From the NCBI GenBank assembly GCA_964350875.1, contig CAYGLT010000102.1, forward strand, positions 1 through 6,566: a stretch of 6,566 bases of DNA, read 5' to 3'. The stretch comes from JAHBXC01 sp964350875. Lineage in GTDB: Bacteria > Planctomycetota > Phycisphaerae > Phycisphaerales > UBA1924. A model generated the notes under the pieces. That model saw only the letters and a list, made by a program, of their open reading frames with translations, had not been told where the DNA came from and did not search any database. Below are positions 1 to 6,372 of the stretch, in pieces. Position 1 is the stretch's first letter; every line of letters starts with the position of its first letter. A program made the translations under genes and the position numbers.

Positions 1-1675
1 GGTCCGCGGCGAGCATCGCGCCCTGCATCCCGAAGTCCGAGAGCACCGCGTTCAGATCCGAGAAGTTCACGACGCGGTCGCCGTTCACGTCGCCGGGGCA
101 CGGCTCGGGACCGATGTCGTGAACGACGCGCACGAGCCGCACGAGGGCGTCGGCGCCATCGCTCAGTCGTGCGTTCAACAACACCTGCCCGGACGCGTCA
201 TCGGTCTTGTATACGACACCCGGCGGCTGAACCTCAAGGATCTCGCGCTGCGCCCCACCGGAGATCAACATGTCGCCCGAACGGACCAGCAACTCCAATT
301 CTCCCAGTTCGGAAAGCGTGAACATGCCGGATTCCATCGAGGGCGGCTGCGGATCGATCGTTTCGGTGATGGACGCATGGAACACCACGCGATCGCGATC
401 AAGATCGGCGTTGCGCGGCCCCATGAACTGCTGGATCGATCCGCTCAGCGTCGATTCGGGCGCGAAACCGGGGAACACCGTGGACGCATCGACGACCGCT
501 TGCGAATGCGCTCCGTCGGCAAACCAGATTTCCGTCCTCGCGCCTTGCGTTGCGACGAGCGAGCCGTCGCGGAAGGGTCGCACGGCGCGATAGATCGACG
601 TGGCGCCCGACGGATCGATGTCGAGGTTGCGCAGGAGCGAGTGCGCACCACTCTCGGTGACCCGGATGAGCGACGAAGCGGTACTACCCGCCCCCGCACC
701 CGCTGTCAGGAACGCAGTGGTGTACACATCCCCGCCGACGCCGATCCGATGCGCATCGGGGAAGAACCCCGTCGACGAATAGTTCACATGATCGATCACG
801 GATTTCTCGGGCGTGCCTGACACGGGGTCGCCCGCCCAGACAAGCGGCGTATTGACGCCGTCTACCGAGTGGCTGCTGAGCCCGGCGATCGATTCCGAAG
901 CGCCGCGACCGGTGGTTTCCAGCGTTGTCCCATACACGACTGTGCTGTCAGGGCCGATCCCCGGGTTGGCATCGATGCGCTCGACGCCGTCAAAGGTCAC
1001 CGCGGCGATGGGGGCCATCTCGCCGTCGATCGAGAGTCGAACAATCGCGAAGGTGAAGAGAAGTGGCTCGAGCCGGACGAGCGCTTGACCGACGACATGC
1101 GTCTCGCTCAGCGAGTTGAACATCTGTGTCGGTAGACCATCGAGCGTGCCCGTCAGTGGGGGAGGGGCCGGATCGCCCTCCCTCACCAGAACCGTGATCG
1201 ACTCTGGGGAATCAACTCGTACGAGGGCGTTGTGGGAAGAGCCGCTGGGAGGATCGAGCCTGGCTACCGCCATCACCGGGCCTTGTGAGGGCAGCAGAGC
1301 GATCTCATTCAGGTACAGAACAGAGTCACCCGAGGTTGTGACGGCGCCGCTGGAAACGACCAGTTCAGGCTCGGATGCGCCCGGCGCGAAGCGCAACATG
1401 CACCGCCGGCTGTTCCCGGCGTCGTCCAGCCTCGCGAGGACATACGACGCGCCGTCCGCTCCGAGGGAGAACGACTCGATCTGGATGGTGTCCACGATTC
1501 CAAATGCGGTCTTCTGACCCTCATAGAGAAGGACCTGAGCGTCCTCCACGGCGGGGCGCTGGGGAATCAGGTCGCCGGCCAGCGACCCCGACCCCCCGGC
1601 CGCGGCCAGGAGGCTCGCGGCGCAAACACTTGTCATTCTGACGCTTCGGTTCACGGAAGGGCGGCGGGAAAGCAT
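1..1675 (-). CDS. Secreted repeat protein with C-terminal dockerin-like tail (3' end outside window)
   Basis: The minus-strand frame is open for 558 codons from ATG 1675 to the left edge. The start is supported by an in-frame TAG ten codons upstream (1703-1705) and a GAGAGG ribosome site. The N-terminus looks like a signal peptide: Arg-rich residues 1-13, a hydrophobic stretch at about 15-33, and likely cleavage after SLA (31-33), so the product is probably exported. The body is beta-rich with recurring phrases: VREGDPAPP (164-172), VWAGDPVSG (279-287) and VRSGDMLISGG (464-474), often preceded by an (A/S)L(V/I)RV strand (150-154, 335-339, 510-513). This resembles the NxxGxxAF-type tandem-repeat proteins of planctomycetes, but I cannot confirm membership. 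From C526 a dockerin-like tail begins, with a calcium-loop pattern at D529, N531, D533 and D540 followed by LNAVLSDFG. The second loop is starting (AAD, 556-558) when the window ends, so perhaps 20-30 residues are missing. Codons at residues 119-185 are less GC-biased than in neighbouring genes. The function is unknown; surface or extracellular localisation is inferred. Confidence 0.9.
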   Translation of the reverse strand, partial: MLSRRPSVNRSVRMTSVCAASLLAAAGGSGSLAGDLIPQRPAVEDAQVLLYEGQKTAFGIVDTIQIESFSLGADGASYVLARLDDAGNSRRCMLRFAPGASEPELVVSSGAVTTSGDSVLYLNEIALLPSQGPVMAVARLDPPSGSSHNALVRVDSPESITVLVREGDPAPPPLTGTLDGLPTQMFNSLSETHVVGQALVRLEPLLFTFAIVRLSIDGEMAPIAAVTFDGVERIDANPGIGPDSTVVYGTTLETTGRGASESIAGLSSHSVDGVNTPLVWAGDPVSGTPEKSVIDHVNYSSTGFFPDAHRIGVGGDVYTTAFLTAGAGAGSTASSLIRVTESGAHSLLRNLDIDPSGATSIYRAVRPFRDGSLVATQGARTEIWFADGAHSQAVVDASTVFPGFAPESTLSGSIQQFMGPRNADLDRDRVVFHASITETIDPQPPSMESGMFTLSELGELELLVRSGDMLISGGAQREILEVQPPGVVYKTDDASGQVLLNARLSDGADALVRLVRVVHDIGPEPCPGDVNGDRVVNFSDLNAVLSDFGMQGAMLAAD

Positions 1676-1683
1676 CGGAATGA

Positions 1684-1689
1684 CCTCTC
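1684..1689 (-). promoter_or_regulatory. Ribosome binding site of the leftmost secreted protein gene
   Basis: The minus strand reads GAGAGG, then eight bases, then the ATG at 1675. It is a reasonable Shine-Dalgarno match at normal spacing and favours ATG 1675 over the internal ATG at 1636. The internal ATG would remove the Arg-rich n-region of the signal peptide. Confidence 0.55.
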
Positions 1690-1704
1690 GGAAGGGCGGC
1701 TGCT

Positions 1705-1726
1705 AGAAAAAGAGCAAAGTTTTTCT
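1705..1726. repeat. A-tract inverted repeat AGAAAAA-N8-TTTTTCT
   Basis: The arms 1705-1711 and 1720-1726 are perfect reverse complements separated by GAGCAAAG. The stem is nearly all A-T, so it would be a weak RNA hairpin. It lies about 30 bases upstream of the minus-strand ATG, probably in the leader or promoter of that gene. A bent or flexible promoter element, or a protein-binding site, is more plausible than a terminator. Confidence 0.35.
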
Positions 1727-1735
1727 CGGGTCTGC

Positions 1736-1750
1736 TTGCATCGAGTGCAA
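1736..1750. promoter_or_regulatory. Operator-like palindrome TTGCA-N5-TGCAA
   Basis: TTGCA (1736-1740) and TGCAA (1746-1750) form a perfect 5-bp dyad with a 5-bp spacer. It lies between two divergent genes, where a regulator could affect both. The total length of 15 bp suits a small dimeric DNA-binding protein. No regulator gene is adjacent, and 5-bp arms can occur by chance, so this is only a candidate. Confidence 0.3.
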
Positions 1751-1869
1751 TCGGGCGCATGGTACCAAGTTATCCATCTCAGCGAAAGGTACGCGATCTG
1801 GGACGCGCGGTTCCGTGCGCCCGCCGCTTTTGCGCGCTCTTCGCATTCCGGATTCCTTTATCAGCGCGG

Positions 1870-1875
1870 TACCCT
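1870..1875 (+). promoter_or_regulatory. Candidate -10 box (TACCCT) of the nuclease-like gene
   Basis: TACCCT fits the TANNNT form of a -10 element and ends 7 nt before the GTG at 1883. No Shine-Dalgarno sequence is present. That spacing is what a leaderless transcript would show. The identical hexamer lies 6 nt before the GTG of gatA. No -35 element is evident, and the assignment is an inference from position and recurrence. Confidence 0.35.
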
Positions 1876-1882
1876 CCTCCCG

Positions 1883-2695
1883 GTGGAAACGGAGGTCCAC
1901 ATCGCGCTCAAAACGGCCGCCAGGGCATTCCTGCGGCAGCGCGGCGCCCGGGCCATCGCCGACGAGGTCCGGTGCCCCCTCGGCCGCCGACGCATCGATG
2001 TCGCAGGCTACTTCCCCCGCTCCCCCCGCCACACCGAGACCCAGTCCGCCCAGACGGGCCTCTTCACCCCCGGGGAGGACGGCCTCTCGCCGCGCGATTC
2101 CGCCCGCGCCGTCCCCAGCCCGTGGACCAAGGAGCAACTCCGAGCCCGCACGGTCATCATCGAGTGCAAGGCCACTCGCGAGGACTTCCTGCGCGACAAC
2201 GAGCAGCGCGAATCGCTCGCGCGCGACGCCCAGGCCCTGCGCACACGGCAGGAGCGCATCGAGGCCATGCTCCGCTCGAAGAACGCGCCGGGCGCCGAAC
2301 CGCGCGAGCGCATGCTCTTCGAGGAACTCGAAGAGTGGGACTTCAACGCGTGCGTCAGCCCCGCGCGCCAGAAGGTCACGGGCGAACTCGCCGTCGTCGA
2401 GCGCAAACTGCGCGCCGAGACGAAGTTCGAGGAGATGGCGCGCTACCGCCTCGCCGATTGCCTGCTCATCGCCACGCCGCGCGGCATGCTCAGGAAAGCC
2501 GACCTTCCCGACGGGTGGGGCCTCGCCGAGTGCACGACCGCATCCCTGCGCGCGTGGTCAAAAACGACAGGCGGCGACGCAACCGCGCCGCCGCCCGAAC
2601 TGATCGTGCGCGTCAGGCCCCGCGCGCTCGATGCCACTCCTCTGTGGCGCGAACGACTGCTCAGGCACATCGCCTACGCGCTCACTCAGCGGTGA
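1883..2695 (+). CDS. PD-(D/E)XK nuclease-like protein, MmcB-like, with two insertions
   Basis: The 270-residue product (numbered from GTG 1883) carries the landmarks of a PD-(D/E)XK nuclease. These are an acidic first helix (E2, E4), an Asp on a strand after three arginines (RRRID, D39), and the E-x-K signature in IIECKATREDF (E94, K96). The order then resembles MmcB-type DNA repair proteins: a helix after ExK (EDFLRD), a YRxAD segment before a strand (Y188, D192, CLLIATP), then LPDGWGLAE (206-214). I infer DNA cleavage or repair activity; the substrate is unknown. The fold is interrupted twice, by a Pro/Ser-rich stretch at about 43-88 between the catalytic Asp and ExK, and by a charged helical segment at about 106-184. 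There is no signal peptide, so it is cytoplasmic. The start is uncertain: the frame extends to TTG 1736 or GTG 1745 (319 or 316 aa), but codon bias collapses there and no ATG is in frame. It ends directly against the convergent gene. Confidence 0.75.
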   Translation: METEVHIALKTAARAFLRQRGARAIADEVRCPLGRRRIDVAGYFPRSPRHTETQSAQTGLFTPGEDGLSPRDSARAVPSPWTKEQLRARTVIIECKATREDFLRDNEQRESLARDAQALRTRQERIEAMLRSKNAPGAEPRERMLFEELEEWDFNACVSPARQKVTGELAVVERKLRAETKFEEMARYRLADCLLIATPRGMLRKADLPDGWGLAECTTASLRAWSKTTGGDATAPPPELIVRVRPRALDATPLWRERLLRHIAYALTQR

Positions 2696-4654
2696 TCAGT
2701 CGCAACTCGTCCCGAACGAAGTGAGCACGGCGTTCAGGTCGGTGAAGTCGATCGAGTCGTCGCCGTTCGTGTTGCCGAGAAAGTACTGAGGCGGCACGAT
2801 CGTGAGGATGCCGAAATTGGTCAGCACCGTGTTCAGGTCGGCGAAGTCGACGGTGTCGTCGAGGTTGAAGTCCGCCGCGCACGACGGCGCGTCGCAGGTC
2901 AGCGTCACATCGTTGAGGCGCAGTTGCGAGCCCGCGCCGAACGCCTGATTCTCCGACTCGAACGCGAAGCGGTCGATCGAATTCCCAAACGCGCCGGCGC
3001 CGGCGTAGATGCGCTGGCCGTCGATCGAGACGCGAAGCACGCCGTTGGCCGAGAGGCGCATCTCGAGCGTGCGGTACACGCCGTTGTTCTGCCAATTCTG
3101 TTTGGTGTCGGCGACATCCACACCGATCACGGTGATGTTGTCCCGCGGGTCTTCCGATTCCGGGTCGTCGATGGGGTCATAGAGCGGGTTGATCTGCGCA
3201 TAGATGCTGGGCTCGTAAAACGGATTGTTGGGGTTGTTCGGGTCCTCGCGGCCGAAGAACACCCGCGCGGCGAGGTCCGCTCCATCAAACAGCGCAAACC
3301 CGCGCACGGTGCTGCCGCTCGTCCGAACCTGCACGCTCGCGACAAGGTCGTTGCTCAGCGTCGCGCTCGAGGGCAGGAGTTCGGTCGACAACTCGCGCCG
3401 GTAGTGGTTGTCGGGAGAGATGTTGTTGATCTGGCTGATCACCTGCCCGCGCACGCCGTCGTTGTTCACCGTCGCGCCCGAATGCGGCCCTTGGGCCCAT
3501 CGTGTCGTCTGCCCGAGCAGCAACCCGATTCGCAACCACTCGACATCGTCGAGATACGGGCATGTCAGCGGCGGGGGCTTGGGCAGCGTGTACAGCGGGC
3601 CGGACGCCTCGATGTTGTCGACAAGCAGAAACGCGTCCTGTGACTCGAACGAAGAATTCCAGCCCAGCCGATCGATGAACGACGCCGCGAAGACCGGCTG
3701 TTCCGTCATGATGTGCTCGCCCGCTCCGTCGAGAAGGTCGAGCAGGAACCGGACATTGCCGTCGGCCGTCGTCTCGACAGCGAACCGCGACCAGTTCGTG
3801 ATCGGCGGCGAAACAAGGTCGCCAACGGCGGAACCCGGGTGAGGCACGCAGCCGGGAATAGGCGTGTACCCGAAGCCGTCATAATCCATGCATGTGCGCA
3901 CCGGGAAGAACAGCGGCGGCCCGAAACCCGACTGCACGCCGAGCGAGTGGATCGTCGTCACCGCGCCCGCCGGTAGCCCGATATCGGTGCACTCGCCGGG
4001 GTTGTCCTCGACGCACACGCCGCCCCAGAGAAGGCGGCCCGTGATGAAGCCGGTGAACATCGCGACCGGCTCGAAAGTGAACATCTGATCGATCGTGCCG
4101 ATGTACAACTCCGCCGAAACGCGGGCCACATCATCGACGGTCGGCGCGAGGGGCTGCGTCGGTTCGCCCGGCTGGCCGCCGAACCGAAGATTGGCGCCCG
4201 TGAAGAATCCTCCCGGCGCCTGCGCCGTCGCCGTCTGGATGCGGATCGCCCGCGTCGCGTTGATGACGCCGTTCGATCCGCCCACCGGGGCGTTCGCGAG
4301 GTCCACGACCCGCATCCACACCGAACCGCCCGCTGAATCCGCCTGCCCTCGCAGGTTGTTCAGCGGCCAAACAAACCCGGGCGGACCCACGAACGAGGAC
4401 GCGGGCGCCGAGAACCCGTCGCCGCCGAACGCGGTGTCGAGCGGGAAGTTCTCCAACTCCGCGCGCATGGTGATCAGTTCGCCGTTGTAGTCCTGTTCGC
4501 GCGGCGAGGTCTGGCCGAACGCCACGCGTTCCACGCGCGTGTCGGTCAATCCTCCGGCGCGGCTAAGCGCGGAGGACGGAGCGGGATCGGCGCCCGCGGG
4601 CGCAGCGACGGTCGCGGCAAGGCCGAGGCAGGTCAGCAACGAAGCGATAGACAT
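2696..4654 (-). CDS. Secreted two-domain beta-sandwich-like protein with C-terminal dockerin-like tail
   Basis: The 652-residue product starts at ATG 4654, behind AAGGGG with a 9-nt gap. The frame is open further upstream, but that stretch runs into gatA and lacks signal-peptide character. Residues 1-22 form a hydrophobic signal peptide with AGA (20-22) before D23 as the likely cleavage site; its n-region unusually has no Lys or Arg. Two related halves follow, roughly 50-355 and 366-587. Each ends in a similar block: an (A)xGxxR strand, then IDR(L/F), then an ESxxxF turn, then a final strand (about 289-352 and 527-587). I read these as LamG/jelly-roll-like beta-sandwiches, possibly carbohydrate or polymer binding, but no catalytic motif is visible. 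The tail (592-652) is a complete Cys-flanked dockerin-like pair with loops D595/N597/D599/D606 and N628/N630/D632/D639, each followed by DLN.VLT.FG, ending CD. Export and surface anchoring or protein docking are inferred; the substrate is unknown. Confidence 0.92.
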   Translation of the reverse strand: MSIASLLTCLGLAATVAAPAGADPAPSSALSRAGGLTDTRVERVAFGQTSPREQDYNGELITMRAELENFPLDTAFGGDGFSAPASSFVGPPGFVWPLNNLRGQADSAGGSVWMRVVDLANAPVGGSNGVINATRAIRIQTATAQAPGGFFTGANLRFGGQPGEPTQPLAPTVDDVARVSAELYIGTIDQMFTFEPVAMFTGFITGRLLWGGVCVEDNPGECTDIGLPAGAVTTIHSLGVQSGFGPPLFFPVRTCMDYDGFGYTPIPGCVPHPGSAVGDLVSPPITNWSRFAVETTADGNVRFLLDLLDGAGEHIMTEQPVFAASFIDRLGWNSSFESQDAFLLVDNIEASGPLYTLPKPPPLTCPYLDDVEWLRIGLLLGQTTRWAQGPHSGATVNNDGVRGQVISQINNISPDNHYRRELSTELLPSSATLSNDLVASVQVRTSGSTVRGFALFDGADLAARVFFGREDPNNPNNPFYEPSIYAQINPLYDPIDDPESEDPRDNITVIGVDVADTKQNWQNNGVYRTLEMRLSANGVLRVSIDGQRIYAGAGAFGNSIDRFAFESENQAFGAGSQLRLNDVTLTCDAPSCAADFNLDDTVDFADLNTVLTNFGILTIVPPQYFLGNTNGDDSIDFTDLNAVLTSFGTSCD

Positions 4655-4663
4655 GGCGAGATA

Positions 4664-4669
4664 CCCCTT
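4664..4669 (-). promoter_or_regulatory. Ribosome binding site of the second secreted protein gene
   Basis: The minus strand reads AAGGGG, nine bases, then ATG at 4654. This partial Shine-Dalgarno sequence helps fix the start at the signal peptide Met rather than at an upstream codon. Confidence 0.5.
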
Positions 4670-4704
4670 GAATCGGGCCGCCCCCGTGACGGCGCCGATC
4701 CTCC

Positions 4705-4732
4705 AATCTACCTCATCCCGCGACAGACACAA
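4705..4732 (-). promoter_or_regulatory. Candidate sigma70-like promoter of the second secreted protein gene
   Basis: On the minus strand, TTGTGT (4727-4732) is followed by a 16-bp spacer and TAGATT (4705-4710). They match the -35 and -10 consensus at 3/6 and 4/6 positions. Transcription would start near 4698, giving a leader of about 44 nt that contains the ribosome site. Matches this loose arise by chance, so it is a candidate only. Confidence 0.35.
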
Positions 4733-4815
4733 GGAAATTCGCCGCACCGACTCCGTCCGCCCCGCGTTCAACCCCAACCGAGCCCGATCGGCCGGACCCG
4801 AACCGCCCCCCACGC

Positions 4816-4821
4816 TACCCT
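4816..4821 (+). promoter_or_regulatory. Candidate -10 box (TACCCT) of gatA
   Basis: TACCCT ends 6 nt before the GTG of gatA, and the gap (CCCAGC) contains no Shine-Dalgarno sequence. With transcription starting at or next to the GTG, the mRNA would be leaderless. The same hexamer stands before the other GTG-started gene in the window (1870-1875). No clear -35 element is seen. Confidence 0.35.
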
Positions 4822-4827
4822 CCCAGC

Positions 4828-6345
4828 GTGAACCCACTCGACCTCACGCTCATCGAACTCCGCGACGCCATCCGCTCCCGCGAGGTCTCCGCCGAGGAAG
4901 CCGCCAAGGCGTCCCTCGCGCGCATCGACGCGCTCGACGGCGACCTGCACGCCTTCCTCGAGACCTTCCCGGATCGCGCGCTCGACGCCGCACGCGACAC
5001 CGACCGCCGCATCGCCGCGGGCGAGCATGTCGGCCCGCTCGCGGGCGTCCCCGTCGCGCTCAAGGACAACATCTGTCTGTCCTACGGCCGCACGACCTGC
5101 GCGAGCCGCTTCCTCGAGAAGTACGAGTCGCCCTTCACCGGCTTCGCCGCGCAGCAACTCCTCGACGCCGGCGCTGTCGTCATGGGCAAGACCAACCTCG
5201 ACGAGTTCGCGATGGGCTCATCCACCGAGCACTCCGCGTTCGGTCCGTCGTTCAACCCGTGGGACAAGACGCGCGTCCCCGGCGGTTCGTCGGGCGGGAG
5301 CGCCACAGCGGTCGCCGCGCGCATGGCCCACGCCGCGCTCGGCTCCGAGACCGGGGGAAGCGTCCGTCAGCCCGCGTCGATCACGAACCTCGTGGGCATC
5401 AAGCCGACCTACGGCCGCGTCTCGCGCTACGGGCTTGTCGCGTTCGCGAGCAGTCTCGACCAGATCTCGCCCTTCGGTCGCACGGTCGCCGACGCCGCGC
5501 TGATGCTCCAGACCATCTCGGGCCATGACCCGCGCGACTCGACGAGCGCTACCGCCGAAGTGCCCGACTACCTGCACGACCTCGACCGGCCCATCGAGGG
5601 CCTGCGCCTGGGCGTTCCCAGTCAGGCGCGCTCGGAGCGCAATCATCCCGCCGTCGCCGCGTGCTTCGAGGACGCCGTCGAGACCTACCGCGAGCGCGGC
5701 GCCACGATCGTGGACATCGAACTCCCGCACCTCGACTACGGCGTGGCCGCGTACTACATCGTCAACCCCGCGGAGGCGTCGTCCAACCTCGCGCGCTTCG
5801 ACGGCATCCGTTACGGCCGCCGCGCAACCATCGACAAGTCCGAGTCGCTCGAAACGCTCTACGCGCGCAGCCGCGCCGAGGGCTTCGGCGCCGAGGTGCA
5901 GCGCCGCATCATGCTGGGCACGCACGCGCTGAGCAGCGGCTACTACGACGCGTACTACCTGACGGCGCTCAAGACGCGCCGGCTCATCAAGCAGGATTTC
6001 GACAACGCCTTCAGCGCCGAGAAAGGCATGCCCGGCGTCCACGCGATCCTCATGCCCTCGACCACGGGCCCGGCGTTCAAGATCGGTGAGAAGGCGAGCG
6101 ACCCGCTCGCGCTCTACCTCGAAGACACCTACACCGTGATGGCCAACCTCGCGGGCATCCCCGCGATGTCCCAGCCGATGGGCTTCGCGCAGAACGCGGG
6201 CACCAACGGCGAGGACCTGCCCGTTGGTCTGCAGATCTATTGCCCCGCGCTGGAAGAGGGCCGCATGCTGCGCATCGCGCGGATGTACGAAGACGCGACC
6301 GAGTGGCACACCCACACGCCGTCGATGCTGGCGACGGCCAGGTAA
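4828..6345 (+). CDS. gatA: Aspartyl/glutamyl-tRNA amidotransferase subunit A
   Basis: GatA is the amidase subunit of the GatCAB complex. In the cytoplasm it hydrolyses glutamine and supplies ammonia to convert mischarged Glu-tRNA(Gln), and often Asp-tRNA(Asn), to the correct aminoacyl-tRNA. The 505-residue product has a typical GatA length (about 480-500) and shows the amidase signature: GVPVALKDN with catalytic K79, PGGSSGGS with the cis-Ser S154, and GGSVRQPAS with nucleophile S178. These positions match, as I recall them, the numbering in Staphylococcus aureus GatA. Other family blocks are MGKTNLDEFAMGSS (119-132), FGPSFNPWD (138-146) and GIKPTYGRVSRYGLVAFASSLDQ (190-212). The start is GTG 4828, giving the usual N-terminus; no Shine-Dalgarno sequence precedes it. 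gatC is not immediately upstream, where a divergent gene lies, and gatB is not in the window, so the complex is encoded at scattered loci or elsewhere. Codon use is strongly GC3-biased, as expected for a native, expressed gene. Confidence 0.98.
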   Translation: MNPLDLTLIELRDAIRSREVSAEEAAKASLARIDALDGDLHAFLETFPDRALDAARDTDRRIAAGEHVGPLAGVPVALKDNICLSYGRTTCASRFLEKYESPFTGFAAQQLLDAGAVVMGKTNLDEFAMGSSTEHSAFGPSFNPWDKTRVPGGSSGGSATAVAARMAHAALGSETGGSVRQPASITNLVGIKPTYGRVSRYGLVAFASSLDQISPFGRTVADAALMLQTISGHDPRDSTSATAEVPDYLHDLDRPIEGLRLGVPSQARSERNHPAVAACFEDAVETYRERGATIVDIELPHLDYGVAAYYIVNPAEASSNLARFDGIRYGRRATIDKSESLETLYARSRAEGFGAEVQRRIMLGTHALSSGYYDAYYLTALKTRRLIKQDFDNAFSAEKGMPGVHAILMPSTTGPAFKIGEKASDPLALYLEDTYTVMANLAGIPAMSQPMGFAQNAGTNGEDLPVGLQIYCPALEEGRMLRIARMYEDATEWHTHTPSMLATAR

Positions 6346-6360
6346 CACGAAACGCGCACG

Positions 6361-6365
6361 AAGGA
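6361..6365 (+). promoter_or_regulatory. Ribosome binding site of the glycine-zipper gene
   Basis: AAGGA lies 7 nt before the ATG at 6373. It is the clearest Shine-Dalgarno sequence in the window and sits in the 27-bp gap after the gatA stop, fitting translation from a shared mRNA. Confidence 0.6.
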
Positions 6366-6372
6366 CGGCGCC

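Larger units (their letters stand above)
1676..1882. other. Divergent intergenic region
   Basis: This region separates the minus-strand secreted protein gene from the plus-strand nuclease-like gene. It is less GC-rich than its surroundings and contains an A/T tract. The nuclease frame stays open leftwards to a TTG at 1736, but the third positions of those 49 codons are only about 65% G/C by hand count, against roughly 90% after 1883. I therefore read it as non-coding. It holds two short dyads (1705-1726 and 1736-1750) and the TACCCT box at 1870-1875. I saw no convincing -35/-10 pair for the minus-strand gene. Confidence 0.55.
4655..4827. other. Divergent intergenic region between the second secreted gene and gatA
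   Basis: It holds the leader and a candidate promoter of the minus-strand gene and a TACCCT box for gatA. The minus-strand frame of the secreted protein is open across it to a GTG past the gatA start, but that is chance openness in GC-rich DNA. No tRNA, riboswitch or terminator was recognised. Confidence 0.6.

Noticed and set aside
119..820. Plus-strand open frame of 233 codons
   Set aside because: It lies opposite the minus-strand secreted protein gene, which has a signal peptide, repeated modules and a dockerin-like tail. The plus-strand product is Arg/His-rich with no motif, typical of an antisense shadow in GC-rich DNA.
1705..1726. Rho-independent terminator
   Set aside because: The stem is A-T only and therefore weak, and it sits upstream of both divergent genes rather than after a gene.
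1883..2695. Restriction-modification or other defence system around the nuclease-like gene
   Set aside because: No methyltransferase, helicase, ATPase or toxin-antitoxin partner is adjacent. The neighbours are secreted proteins and gatA on separate transcripts.
1759..2724. Plus-strand open frame of 321 codons starting with ATG
   Set aside because: It overlaps the nuclease-like gene in another frame and its product is almost wholly Arg, Pro, Ala and His. The alternative frame has the ExK motif and proper GC3 bias.
4619..4654. Lipoprotein signal at C9 of the second secreted protein
   Set aside because: The sequence SLLTC does not fit the lipobox well (Thr before Cys) and lies too near the N-terminus. 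An AxA-type cleavage site follows at residue 22.
4655..4837. N-terminal extension of the second secreted protein to GTG 4837
   Set aside because: It would overlap the gatA start, place 61 charged residues before the signal peptide, and ignore the ribosome site before ATG 4654.
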